DNA from: Diplocloster agilis | GTDB lineage: Bacteria; Bacillota; Clostridia; Lachnospirales; Lachnospiraceae | NCBI RefSeq assembly: GCF_019042275.1 | Contig: NZ_JAHQCW010000025.1 | Span: 26,491 to 90,490, forward strand | Direction: 5' to 3' | Length of the DNA: 64,000 nucleotides | Shown: one piece after another, positions 34,768-43,405 of the stretch | Numbering within the stretch: the stretch's first letter is position 1 | How the letters are laid out: the number at the start of each line of letters is the position of its first letter | Position numbers and translations under genes: made by a program | Notes under the pieces: generated by a model | What the model was told of the DNA's origin: nothing | Databases searched by the model: none | The model's input: the letters and a program-made list of their open reading frames with translations, nothing else

Positions 34768-35238
34768 TCAGACATCCTTCGGGCTGTTTACATCCAGGCC
34801 GTTAAAATCAAACTGCCCTTCGTAGTCAAAATCGTTGTAGTAACCGCCGTAAGGAAGGGTATCGTAGTATTGTTTATACATACTCTCAAATTCTGAGGAG
34901 CTGAAGATCACGATCAGATAAATGAGGAAAATGACAAATCCCATAACCATACTGATGATACCTGTAATCATACCAACCAGCGCCTGAGAGCTTCTGGGCT
35001 CCGAAGAACGCCTGGACAATAGACTTAGGATCAGAGCAAGTGAACCCAGCATAAGCCCGCCCAGTCCGCCGCAGCATAGTCCGGCGATCGACAGGATACC
35101 GATTACCATGGAGGCGGTAGCCATTCCGTTGGGCCGCGGCTGCTGGTAATTGGGATTATAGGGCGGAGGAGTCTTCGGCCCATAGGGATCCTGCTGGTAA
35201 GGATTATAGTTCGAGTTCGGATCGTTATTATATTCCAT
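34768..35238 (-). CDS. DUF4190-like small membrane protein
   Basis: The protein has 156 residues from the ATG at 35238, with GGAGA upstream. The cytoplasmic N-terminus is rich in Asn, Pro, Tyr and Gln (PPPYNPNYQQP). It is followed by two hydrophobic segments separated by RRSSEPRSSQ, the first starting ATASMVIGILSIAGLCCGG as in DUF4190 proteins. The tail is acidic and Tyr-rich. The function is unknown. The promoter at 35282-35310 is divergent from the tex promoter. Confidence 0.75.
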   Translation of the reverse strand: MEYNNDPNSNYNPYQQDPYGPKTPPPYNPNYQQPRPNGMATASMVIGILSIAGLCCGGLGGLMLGSLALILSLLSRRSSEPRSSQALVGMITGIISMVMGFVIFLIYLIVIFSSSEFESMYKQYYDTLPYGGYYNDFDYEGQFDFNGLDVNSPKDV

Positions 35239-35281
35239 AAAGGTTTTCTCTCCTTTTAGCATTATTATGGATACTGCCCCT

Positions 35282-35310
35282 ATTGTAACACCTGGATCAC
35301 CGAAAAACAA
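35282..35310 (-). promoter_or_regulatory. Promoter of the DUF4190-DUF975 genes
   Basis: On the minus strand, TTGTTT (35305-35310), a 17-bp spacer and TACAAT (35282-35287), about 44 bp before the ATG at 35238. Confidence 0.6.
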
Positions 35311-35317
35311 TTCTTTC

Positions 35318-35346
35318 TTGAATCGCAGTTTTGGATGATTTATAAT
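35318..35346 (+). promoter_or_regulatory. Promoter of tex
   Basis: TTGAAT (35318-35323), a 17-bp spacer and a perfect TATAAT (35341-35346), 36 bp before the start codon. Confidence 0.7.
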
Positions 35347-35381
35347 TAGTGTTTAGATAACTGTTTACAAAGGAGCATTTT

Positions 35382-37526
35382 ATGAATATTAATGAGGTAC
35401 TGGCAAAAGAATTAGGGGTGCGGATCGAGCAGGTGGACGCCGCCGTGAAACTGTTGGACGAGGGCAATACGATTCCGTTTATTTCCCGTTACCGGAAAGA
35501 AGCGACCGGATCTTTAAATGACGAGGTGCTTCGTAACTTGGGAGAGCGGCTGACTTACCTTCGAAATCTGGAGGAAAAGAAGCAGCAGGTGCTGACCAGC
35601 ATTGAAGAGCAGGGGAAGCTTACAGAGGAACTAAGAGCCCAGATTCTGGCCGCCCAGACTTTGGTTGTGGTTGATGATCTCTACCGGCCTTACCGGCCAA
35701 AACGCCGCACGCGGGCAACGATCGCAAAAGAAAAAGGATTGGAAGGCCTGGCCGCGGTGATTCAGCTGCAATTGACGGACAAGCCGGTGGAAGAGGAAGC
35801 TGCGAATTACCTTTCCGCGGAGAAGGAAGTCAACACGGTAGAAGAAGCCATTGCCGGTGCGAAAGACATTCTGGCGGAGCTGATTTCGGACGAGGCCGAT
35901 TACCGCAGTTACATCCGGAAAGCCACGGTGCAGTCCGGCAGACTGGTGTCCAAGGCTAAGGATGAGAAGGCTCAGTCTGTCTATGAGATGTACTATGACT
36001 TCGAAGAACCGGTCGCCAAAGCCGTGGGCCACCGGATTCTGGCGCTGAACCGCGGAGAAAAAGAAAAATTCCTGACCGTTAAAATAGAGGCTCCCACAGA
36101 GCAGATCCTTCGGTATCTGGAAAAACAGGTGATTACCAGGGACAACCCCTACACAACGCCTGTGCTAAGAAAAGTGGCGGCAGACAGCTACGAGCGTCTG
36201 ATTGCGCCCGCCATCGAGCGGGAAATCCGCAGCGACCTGACGGAGAAGGCCGAAGACGGAGCCATCCGGGTGTTCGGCAAAAACCTAGAGCAGCTGCTCA
36301 TGCAGCCCCCGATCGTGAACCAGGTGGTGCTTGGCTGGGACCCCGCATTCCGGACCGGCTGCAAGCTGGCGGTGGTGGACGCCACCGGTAAGGTGCTGGA
36401 CACCACGGTCATCTATCCTACGGCGCCTCAGAACAAAGTCGAGGAATCTAAGAAAATCTTAAAGAAACTGATTGAAAAATATCATATTACCCTGATTTCC
36501 GTTGGGAACGGAACCGCGTCCAGAGAATCCGAGATGATTATCGTGGAGCTATTAAAAGAGATCCCCCAGCGGGTACAGTATGTGATCGTAAACGAAGCCG
36601 GAGCCTCCGTCTACTCAGCAAGCAAGCTGGCCACGGAAGAGTTCCCCAACTTCGACGTGGGACAAAGAAGCGCCGCTTCCATCGCCAGGAGGCTGCAGGA
36701 CCCCTTAGCCGAGCTGGTCAAGATCGATCCCAAATCCATTGGCGTAGGCCAGTACCAGCATGATATGAACCAGAAAAAGCTGGGCGAACAGTTAAACGGC
36801 GTAGTGGAAGACGTGGTAAATAAAGTGGGAGTGGATCTTAACACCGCCTCCGCCTCCCTGCTGGGCTATATCTCCGGCATCTCCAAAACCATCGCCCAGA
36901 ACATCGTGGCCTACCGCGAGGAAAACGGCAGGTTCAAGGAACGAAAAGGCCTGCTCAAGGTAGCCAAGCTTGGTCCCAAAGCTTATGAGCAGTGCGCCGG
37001 TTTCTTAAGAATCATGGACGGCGGCAATCCCCTCGATGCCACCAGCGTGCACCCCGAGAGCTACGCAGCCACAAAGAAGCTGCTGGACAAGTTAGGCTAT
37101 ACCATGGAAGATATCAAAGAACGCCGGCTCGGCGGCATTACCGGTCAGGTCCGGGATTATAAGAAACTGTCCCGGGAACTGGAAATCGGTGAGATCACCC
37201 TGCGGGATATCGTAAAGGAACTGGAAAAGCCGGCCCGCGACCCCAGAGAGGAGATGCCAAAGCCGATCCTGCGCACGGACGTGCTGGAAATGAAAGACCT
37301 GACCGAGGGAATGGTGCTCAAAGGCACGGTCCGCAACGTCATCGACTTCGGAGTGTTCGTTGATATCGGTGTCCATCAGGACGGCCTGGTGCACATTTCC
37401 CAGCTGACGAATAAGAAGTTTGTGAAGCATCCGCTGGAAGTAGTCAGCGTCGGCGACATAGTAGAGGTAAAGGTTATGAGCGTGGATCTGGCGAAAAAGA
37501 GAATTCAGCTGACGATGATCCTATAG
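35382..37526 (+). CDS. tex: Tex family transcription accessory protein (S1 RNA-binding)
   Basis: The protein has 714 residues, the full family length. The Tex N-terminal domain (EGNTIPFISRYRKEATGSL near residue 28) is followed by a YqgF-like domain (LGWDPAFRTGCKLAVVD near residue 318), helix-hairpin-helix repeats (GVDLNTASASLLGYISGIS) and a C-terminal S1 domain (GMVLKGTVRNVIDFGVFVDI, ending KRIQLTMIL). It binds nucleic acid and affects transcription and stress tolerance in other bacteria. It has its own strong promoter. LIR-4 begins 16 bp after the stop. Confidence 0.95.
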   Translation: MNINEVLAKELGVRIEQVDAAVKLLDEGNTIPFISRYRKEATGSLNDEVLRNLGERLTYLRNLEEKKQQVLTSIEEQGKLTEELRAQILAAQTLVVVDDLYRPYRPKRRTRATIAKEKGLEGLAAVIQLQLTDKPVEEEAANYLSAEKEVNTVEEAIAGAKDILAELISDEADYRSYIRKATVQSGRLVSKAKDEKAQSVYEMYYDFEEPVAKAVGHRILALNRGEKEKFLTVKIEAPTEQILRYLEKQVITRDNPYTTPVLRKVAADSYERLIAPAIEREIRSDLTEKAEDGAIRVFGKNLEQLLMQPPIVNQVVLGWDPAFRTGCKLAVVDATGKVLDTTVIYPTAPQNKVEESKKILKKLIEKYHITLISVGNGTASRESEMIIVELLKEIPQRVQYVIVNEAGASVYSASKLATEEFPNFDVGQRSAASIARRLQDPLAELVKIDPKSIGVGQYQHDMNQKKLGEQLNGVVEDVVNKVGVDLNTASASLLGYISGISKTIAQNIVAYREENGRFKERKGLLKVAKLGPKAYEQCAGFLRIMDGGNPLDATSVHPESYAATKKLLDKLGYTMEDIKERRLGGITGQVRDYKKLSRELEIGEITLRDIVKELEKPARDPREEMPKPILRTDVLEMKDLTEGMVLKGTVRNVIDFGVFVDIGVHQDGLVHISQLTNKKFVKHPLEVVSVGDIVEVKVMSVDLAKKRIQLTMIL

Positions 37527-37542
37527 ATCATCCGCTGTGGAT

Positions 37543-37970
37543 TGTCGCACTCACTTAGCGTTCTTCCCGGAGGCTTCGTATGTCCTCTGCTTACGCCTTG
37601 GAACCGCGGGCGGTATACGGGGACGCTCCGGGTGACCGGGTTCTTTTGTATCTCCCTGGGAGCGCGGAGGGCTAACGCTGGAATCCGCTAAGTGAAATCG
37701 GAAAGCCGGGTTCAGGAACCGAGCCTATTCACCAGGAACACGTGATGTGTTCCCGGTTCAGAGGCTCTTGCCCGTCGGACGTGAAGTCCGCCGTGCATCC
37801 TGAATCCGGCTTTCCGATTTCACTAAGCGTATTCACAGCCGCCCTATGCGCCCCCAGGGAGATACAAAAGAACCCGGTCACCCGGGGCGTCCCCGTATAC
37901 CGCCCGCGGTTCCAAGGCGTAAGCAGAGGACATACGAAGCCTCCAGGAAGAACGCTAAGTGAGTGCGACA
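37543..37970. repeat. LIR-4: complete 428-bp palindromic element, family B
   Basis: The outer arms 37543-37660 and 37853-37970 are 118-bp inverted repeats with one mismatch and one G-T pair. An asymmetric internal loop follows (about 30 nt left, 28 nt right). A 26-bp inner stem (37691-37716 with 37799-37824) encloses an 82-nt core with two hairpins. The first is GAGCCT/AGGCTC around GGAACAC-GTGAT-GTGTTCC. The second is built on CGGAC-GTGAA-GTCCG. The element lies just after tex and before the ribU riboswitch promoter. It has no convincing gene. The fold is by eye, and the function is unknown. Confidence 0.92.
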
Positions 37971-38033
37971 GCCTCCTGTGGCTTATTCCCTATAGCCTGA
38001 CGGAAAAATGCCGGAAAATGCCGGACATAAATC

Positions 38034-38062
38034 TTGACAAGCGCCTCAGACCGCAGTATGAT
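38034..38062 (+). promoter_or_regulatory. Promoter of the FMN riboswitch-ribU unit
   Basis: TTGACA (38034-38039), a 17-bp spacer and TATGAT (38057-38062), placed to start transcription just before the FMN aptamer. Confidence 0.8.
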
Positions 38063-38083
38063 AACAATGAACTGCATAAGGAG

Positions 38084-38237
38084 ATTCTTCGGGGCAGGGT
38101 GACTTCCGTGAATGGAAGAATTCCCGACCGGCGGTAAAGTCCGCGACCCGCCGCAAGGCGGCTGATCTGGTGAGCGCCGTTTCATTAAGAAACGCGTCAA
38201 TTCCGGAACCGACAGTAAAGTCTGGATGAAAGAAGAA
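38084..38237 (+). promoter_or_regulatory. FMN riboswitch (RFN element)
   Basis: The conserved RFN blocks appear in order: TTCGGGGCAGGGTGA, AATTCCCGACCGGCGGTAAA then GTCCGCGACCC, CTGATCTGGTGAG, and TTCCGGAACCGACAGTAAAG then TCTGGATGAAAGAAGAA. It is followed by a terminator at 38306-38337 and then ribU. Binding of FMN should favour termination and so reduce riboflavin uptake. Confidence 0.95.
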
Positions 38238-38305
38238 AGATACGGTAACCATTGCTGATTCCGTTTCTGAGACAGTAAGATTCCGTACATAAGTCTAATA
38301 ACAAT

Positions 38306-38337
38306 GCCCTGAATATCACATTCAGGGCTATTTTTTT
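38306..38337 (+). terminator. Riboswitch-controlled terminator ahead of ribU
   Basis: GCCCTGAAT (38306-38314) pairs with ATTCAGGGC (38320-38328), followed by A and seven T residues. It is the expression platform of the FMN riboswitch. Confidence 0.88.
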
Positions 38338-38498
38338 CGGGTATTATATATATTTGGGAAAGACATCATAACGGCGTCATAACGACATCCCATTAAGGCA
38401 TCCCATTAAGAATGATCCCTATTTAAAAATACGTAAACCACCAGGAAAATCCTTATAAACACCAATCCACATTTTATATTGATAAGGAGAATGCAAAC

Positions 38499-39125
38499 AT
38501 GAGCACAAACGTAGGAGTCGTCAAAAAAAGTAAAGTCAATGTCCGCACCATCGTCCAGATCGGCATGCTGTCCGCCATCGCCACGGTATTAATGCTGTTT
38601 GAAATCCCATTACCCTTCCTGGCGCCCAGTTTCTATGAGCTGGATTTCAGCGAGGTTCCGGTCCTCATCGGTTGTTTCGCCATGGGTCCTGTGGCCGGAA
38701 TCCTCATTGAACTGGTCAAGATCCTGTTAAATCTGGTTATCAACGGTACGATAACAGCCGGGGTCGGCGAGGCCGCCAACTTCCTGATCGGCTGCGCCTT
38801 CATCCTGCCCGCAGGCATGATCTACAAACGCCGCAAATCCAGGAAAACCGCGATCATCGGAATGGCGGCAGGCACTGTAACCATGACGATCCTGGGCTGT
38901 TTTCTCAATGCCTACGTCCTGCTTCCCGCGTATGCTTCCGCATTTGGATGGCCTTTAGACTCCATTATTGAGATGGGATCTGCGATCAATCCGGTTGTGA
39001 AAAGCCTGCCCGCCTTTGTAATCCTGATGGTAGCCCCCTTTAATATTCTGAAAGGAGTCGTGGTCTCCCTGATCACCTTCCTTCTATACAAATATATCAG
39101 CCCTATCCTTCACAGGGGACGCTGA
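38499..39125 (+). CDS. ribU: Riboflavin ECF transporter substrate-binding protein RibU
   Basis: The protein has 208 residues with about six hydrophobic helices. The pattern FLAPSFYELDFSEVPVLIGCF near residue 46 and GPVAGILIELVKILLN is typical of RibU S-components. The N-terminus carries a short basic segment before the first helix. It captures riboflavin in the membrane and relies on the shared ECF energising module encoded elsewhere. The FMN riboswitch directly upstream confirms the vitamin assignment. Confidence 0.95.
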   Translation: MSTNVGVVKKSKVNVRTIVQIGMLSAIATVLMLFEIPLPFLAPSFYELDFSEVPVLIGCFAMGPVAGILIELVKILLNLVINGTITAGVGEAANFLIGCAFILPAGMIYKRRKSRKTAIIGMAAGTVTMTILGCFLNAYVLLPAYASAFGWPLDSIIEMGSAINPVVKSLPAFVILMVAPFNILKGVVVSLITFLLYKYISPILHRGR

Positions 39126-39219
39126 ACCGGGAAGGCGCTCTTGATTTCCACCGAATTACATGTTTACAAGCCTGCCCGGCAAGTCTATAATCAAAAGATA
39201 GAAAGCGAGGGCTGACACC

Positions 39220-39690
39220 ATGATTACGAGGAGAGTAGATGATTCCAAGACAGAACAGGCATATGTATTACTGCCCAAACATATCAATGGTTATGGAAGG
39301 CTGTTCGGCGGAATGCTCATGCAGTGGATCGATGAGATGGCGGGAATCGTAGCCAGAAGGCACTGCGGAATGGAGATCACCACCGCGGCCATCGATCATT
39401 TGACATTCAAACACGCTGCGTATAAAAACCAGACGATTGTATTAATAGGAAAAGTCACTTATGTAGGGCGGACCTCCATGGAGATCCGGGTAGATACTTA
39501 TGTGGAAGCGCTGAACGGCACGAGGCGTCTGATCAACACCGCTTATGTGGTGATGGTAGCCATCGACGAGCAGGGAAAAGCGCAGGAGGTACCAGGACTC
39601 AGACTGGAAACGGAAATGGACAGAATTGAGTGGGAAAGTGGAAAACGCAGATATGAGCTGCGCAGATTACGCCATCAGGAAGGGTTCTGA
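39220..39690 (+). CDS. Hotdog-fold acyl-CoA thioesterase (YciA-like)
   Basis: The protein has 156 residues. The start VLLPKHINGYGRLFGGMLMQWIDEMAGIVA matches the acyl-CoA hydrolase hotdog family, in which N-x-G-x-x-FGG-x-x-M-x-W-x-D forms the active site; here the sequence is NGYGRLFGGMLMQWID. TTAAIDHLTFKHAA and KVTYVGRTSMEIRV follow. It would hydrolyse short or medium acyl-CoA. It is probably monocistronic, about 95 bp after ribU. Confidence 0.88.
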   Translation: MITRRVDDSKTEQAYVLLPKHINGYGRLFGGMLMQWIDEMAGIVARRHCGMEITTAAIDHLTFKHAAYKNQTIVLIGKVTYVGRTSMEIRVDTYVEALNGTRRLINTAYVVMVAIDEQGKAQEVPGLRLETEMDRIEWESGKRRYELRRLRHQEGF

Positions 39691-39803
39691 TGGCGTTTCC
39701 TATGGAATAAAAAGCAATCCTGCGTATTCTTTAGAAAAACTTTTGAATTTCTTAAACTGAAAATAAAGAAACCGCTGGTATACTCACAGATGGAAAAAAT
39801 ATG

Positions 39804-39832
39804 TTGACAAAATAAAGAGTTCGTATTATTGT
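39804..39832 (+). promoter_or_regulatory. Promoter of the efflux operon
   Basis: TTGACA (39804-39809), a 17-bp spacer and TATTGT (39827-39832), 43 bp before the first start codon. Confidence 0.7.
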
Positions 39833-39850
39833 ATTAATCAAGTAATACAA
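39829..39850. promoter_or_regulatory. Candidate repressor operator over the efflux promoter
   Basis: TTGTATTA (39829-39836) and TAATACAA (39843-39850) form a perfect 8-bp inverted repeat with a 6-bp spacer, overlapping the -10 and start point. The form suits a GntR/YtrA, TetR or MarR type repressor. No such gene is adjacent. Confidence 0.6.
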
Positions 39851-39874
39851 AAACTAGAAAGAAGTGAAGGGAAC

Positions 39875-40594
39875 ATGGATATGCTCATTCAAGTGCAGGA
39901 TCTTAGCAAGATCTATAATCCGGGCGAAAATGAAGTGCGCGCTCTGGACCATGTCAGCCTGGAGATTGATCGGGGAGAATTTGTGGCGATTATCGGACAC
40001 TCCGGTTCCGGTAAATCAACCTTGATGAATATGCTGGGATGTCTGGATGTACCGACATCCGGTCAATATTATCTGAACGGCCAGGATGTTTCGGTCTTGA
40101 CGGATAATGAATTGTCGGATATCCGGAACCGCGAGATTGGTTTTATTTTCCAGGGTTTTAATCTGATCGCTAATCTGACTGCCATTGAAAATGTGGAGCT
40201 GCCTTTGATATACCGGGGAATCGGAAAGAGACAGCGGCATGAACTGGCGGTGGAAGCATTGAACCTGGTAGGTTTGTCCCATCGTATGGATCACAAGCCG
40301 TCCCAGATGTCCGGCGGGCAGCAGCAAAGAGTGGCCATCGCCCGGGCCGTGGCAGCGAAGCCTCCGGTGATACTGGCCGACGAACCGACCGGTAATCTGG
40401 ATTCCAAGTCCAGCGCCGACATTTTAAAAATGTTAAAGGAACTGCACCGGACGGGAAGAACAGTGATTTTGATTACACATGATAATGACATTGCCGCGCA
40501 GGTAAAACGGGTGATCCGGATCAAAGACGGTTATGTCGAAGCTGATTATTTTAACAAGAGTGAGGAGTGTGTGGAAAATGAAAAAGCAGAATAG
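39875..40594 (+). CDS. ABC transporter ATP-binding protein (MacB/LolD type)
   Basis: The protein has 239 residues. Walker A is GHSGSGKST near residue 40, the Q-loop is [20 protein letters not shown], the signature is MSGGQQQR near residue 143 and Walker B is [13 protein letters not shown]. These features place it with LolD/MacB-type ATPases that drive mechanotransmission exporters rather than importers. The next gene starts inside its last codons (17-bp overlap), so translation is coupled. It forms a tripartite system with the adaptor and the permease downstream, probably for efflux of peptides or antibiotics. Confidence 0.94.
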   Translation: MDMLIQVQDLSKIYNPGENEVRALDHVSLEIDRGEFVAIIGHSGSGKSTLMNMLGCLDVPTSGQYYLNGQDVSVLTDNELSDIRNREIGFIFQGFNLIANLTAIENVELPLIYRGIGKRQRHELAVEALNLVGLSHRMDHKPSQMSGGQQQRVAIARAVAAKPPVILADEPTGNLDSKSSADILKMLKELHRTGRTVILITHDNDIAAQVKRVIRIKDGYVEADYFNKSEECVENEKAE

Positions 40595-42155
40595 AGCAGA
40601 AGGGACGCCTGCACAAATGACGGCGCCGGCAGCGCCGATGGCACCTAAGCCCCGCAAAAAGCACAAACATCTGGTGCGGATTCTGATCGCGCTGGGAATA
40701 GTTCTGGCGTTACTCGTGTTGTTTGTGGTTCCGAAATTATTTCAGAAGCCTGTTTATCCGTCGGTAAATGTAGCGGCGGCCATTAAAGGAAATGTCCAGA
40801 CATCACTGGATACCAGCGGAATCGTTAAGAGCGAGGAAGTAAAAACCTATTTTTCGCCGGTCAACGCAACCATCCAGGAGCTGAATGTAAGAGAAGGAGA
40901 TCCCGTGTCGGAGGGCGACAAACTGGTCGTATTCGATCTGACGGATCTGGAAGATAAAAATAAAGAGGCGGAGCTTCAGCAGGCGGCCAGCCAGTACGGG
41001 TATCAGGATTCCGTGCAGAAGAGCCGGGAAGGCAGCGCCGACTTAAACGATGCGAAAGCAAATCTGGATACGCTGGATCAGCAGATCCGGGAAAAGAAAG
41101 ATGAGATTACCCGTATTCAGGATGCGATGAATGCGGATGCCATAGAATTCCAGCAGGAACTGGAAGATTGGAAAAATGAACAGCAGCAGGAGGCTCAGAG
41201 CACACCGGTTCCGACCGCTACACCGGACCCCGCGGATCCAAATGCGACACCGGTTCCGACTCCCGTGCCTACACAGTCTCCGGCCAGCGAGATGCCTACA
41301 TACACCGCTGACGCGAAATTGCAGGCACGCCTGGAGAGCGCGAATTCCGAGCTGGCGGAACTGCAGGCGAAAAAATCCGAGTATGAGGCGAAGAAATCTT
41401 CCGCCGAGGCTTCCATTTTGACCGGAAACGCGGCGTCTCAGTTAAAAGCGAATAATGAATTGACCAAGCTAAGCGGTCTGAGCGTGGAAGAACTGCTGGA
41501 AAAAGGACGCGAAGGAATCTCTGCGGATTTCTCCGGCGTGGTAACCAAGGTCAGCGCGCAGCAGGGCGGACCGACCACACAGGGCGGCGAGCTGTTCACC
41601 ATATCCAGCAACAAGGATGTGGTTCTGGAAATCAATGTGTCTAAATACGATCTGGAAAAAATCGCGGTAGGCCAGAAAGCGGTCATCACCATGGTGGGAA
41701 AAGAATACACCGGTGAGGTGACCAGAATCAACCGGATGGCTTCCGTCAACGAAAAGGGAACCCCGGTCGTGGCAGCGGAAGTGAAATTTGACAATCCGGA
41801 TGAAAATATCTATCTGGGCGTAGAGGCCAAGGTGTCCGTTCAGGGCGACAGCGCGGAAAATGTTGTGCTGGTACCCGCGGAGGCGATCAACACAGGAACA
41901 GACGGAACTTTCTGCTACGTGGTAGTGGATGGGAAGATAGCCAAGAGAATGGTGACCACCGGCATTTCTTCGGATGAATATATCGAGGTAAAAGAAGGAA
42001 TCAACGAGGGAGATCAGGTCATCACCAGCGTTACGGTCAATATGCAGGAAGGTATGCAGGTAAATCCGGTGGATGAGAACGCAGGAGCGGCAGGCGCAGC
42101 CGGAGCGGGGACAGACGCGGCTCAGGCTGATGCGGCAGGAGCCGTACAGGAGTAG
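40578..42155 (+). CDS. HlyD/MacA family efflux adaptor protein
   Basis: The protein has 525 residues from the ATG at 40578, with GAGGAG-type site upstream. The cytoplasmic N-terminus is Lys/Pro-rich. One transmembrane helix lies at about 38-60. The extracellular part has a split lipoyl domain (TYFSPVNATIQELNVREGDPV), a long coiled coil (about 135-300) interrupted by a Thr/Pro-rich VPTATPDP-type linker, and beta-barrel and membrane-proximal domains (ISADFSGVVTKVSAQQGG onward). It links the MacB-like permease to the cell wall side. The linker within the coiled coil is longer than usual. Confidence 0.9.
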   Translation: MKKQNRAEGTPAQMTAPAAPMAPKPRKKHKHLVRILIALGIVLALLVLFVVPKLFQKPVYPSVNVAAAIKGNVQTSLDTSGIVKSEEVKTYFSPVNATIQELNVREGDPVSEGDKLVVFDLTDLEDKNKEAELQQAASQYGYQDSVQKSREGSADLNDAKANLDTLDQQIREKKDEITRIQDAMNADAIEFQQELEDWKNEQQQEAQSTPVPTATPDPADPNATPVPTPVPTQSPASEMPTYTADAKLQARLESANSELAELQAKKSEYEAKKSSAEASILTGNAASQLKANNELTKLSGLSVEELLEKGREGISADFSGVVTKVSAQQGGPTTQGGELFTISSNKDVVLEINVSKYDLEKIAVGQKAVITMVGKEYTGEVTRINRMASVNEKGTPVVAAEVKFDNPDENIYLGVEAKVSVQGDSAENVVLVPAEAINTGTDGTFCYVVVDGKIAKRMVTTGISSDEYIEVKEGINEGDQVITSVTVNMQEGMQVNPVDENAGAAGAAGAGTDAAQADAAGAVQE

Positions 42156-42174
42156 CAGGAAGGAGCAGTAACAT

Positions 42175-43401
42175 ATGGCACAACTATTAGAATATCTCAA
42201 GATGGCCATAGATAATATCCGGTCCAATAAGGGACGTTCCTTTCTGACCATGCTGGGAATCATTATCGGTATCGCCTCGGTTATCGCGATCATGTCGATC
42301 GGTACCGGTGTGAAAAGCCAGTTCAGCGATGAACTGAACGCCATCGCCGGAGGCCAGGTATATATCTATGTAAATGAGAACGCCGAGGGCGGCAGCAGTT
42401 ATATTACCCAGGAAGATATCGACGCGATCAAAAGCAAGATCGAACATGTAAAAGGGGTAACCCCTTCAGAAGGGTTCTACGGCAGCGTACTGACCGGAAA
42501 AGGAAATTTCGACTTGCAGATTACGTCAGGAACCCCTGATTATCAATATGTTATGAATCAGGATATTGCCCGGGGACATTATTTTACCCAGGAAGACTTT
42601 GAAGACGGCAGGCTGGTAGGCGTCATCAGTCAGACAGACGCGATCGCCATGTTTGGAACGGACGATGTCATCGGCATGACCATGGAAGTTACGCTCTGGA
42701 ATATTACAAAAGAAGTAACTATCGTAGGCGTCAAAAAGGTGGAAAACGGAACGTTCGTGAGTTACACCTATGACGGAATGCCCATGAGCATAGAGATGCC
42801 GTACACGGCCATGTCGGCCTTTGACTATTATCCGGAGGATAACGGGTTCTACAGTATTTACATCGTAACAGAAGGTAATAAGTATTCCGGGGCTGTGGCC
42901 GATGAAGCCATGCGGATGCTGGAGGCCAGACATCAGAACGCTGGAACCGGCGCTTATATGATGCAGGACTTTAACGACCAGATGTCACAGATCAACAGTA
43001 TGCTGGATATGATTACTACCTTTATCGCTCTGGTGGCGGCCATATCCCTGCTGGTAGGCGGTATCGGCGTTATGAATATCATGCTGGTTTCCGTAACCGA
43101 GCGTACCAGGGAGATCGGTATCCGGAAAGCGCTGGGCGCCAGAACGGGATCGATTATGCTTCAGTTCCTGGCCGAATCTTCGATTATCACCGTCATCGGC
43201 GGTATTATCGGAATCCTGGTTGGAGTAGGCGGGGCGGCGCTGATCGGAATGCTTTCCGGCGGTACGATTGCTCCGAAGACCAGCTTTGGTACCATTCTTG
43301 TGGCTACTCTGTTCTCTACCGCGGTGGGATTGTTCTTTGGAATTTATCCGGCCAGGAAAGCGGCGAAGTTGAGCCCGATTGAGGCTTTGCGTAGGGAATA
43401 G
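42175..43401 (+). CDS. MacB-like ABC transporter permease
   Basis: The protein has 408 residues. One N-terminal helix (SFLTMLGIIIGIASVIAIMSIG) is followed by a large extracellular MacB core domain (about 45-270), then three C-terminal helices containing the FtsX-type motif VGGIGVMNIMLVSVTERTREIGIRKALGAR. This is the four-helix MacB topology without a fused ATPase, supplied by the gene at 39875. It is the last gene of the efflux operon. LIR-5 begins only 4 bp after its stop. Confidence 0.94.
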   Translation: MAQLLEYLKMAIDNIRSNKGRSFLTMLGIIIGIASVIAIMSIGTGVKSQFSDELNAIAGGQVYIYVNENAEGGSSYITQEDIDAIKSKIEHVKGVTPSEGFYGSVLTGKGNFDLQITSGTPDYQYVMNQDIARGHYFTQEDFEDGRLVGVISQTDAIAMFGTDDVIGMTMEVTLWNITKEVTIVGVKKVENGTFVSYTYDGMPMSIEMPYTAMSAFDYYPEDNGFYSIYIVTEGNKYSGAVADEAMRMLEARHQNAGTGAYMMQDFNDQMSQINSMLDMITTFIALVAAISLLVGGIGVMNIMLVSVTERTREIGIRKALGARTGSIMLQFLAESSIITVIGGIIGILVGVGGAALIGMLSGGTIAPKTSFGTILVATLFSTAVGLFFGIYPARKAAKLSPIEALRRE

Positions 43402-43405
43402 GGGG

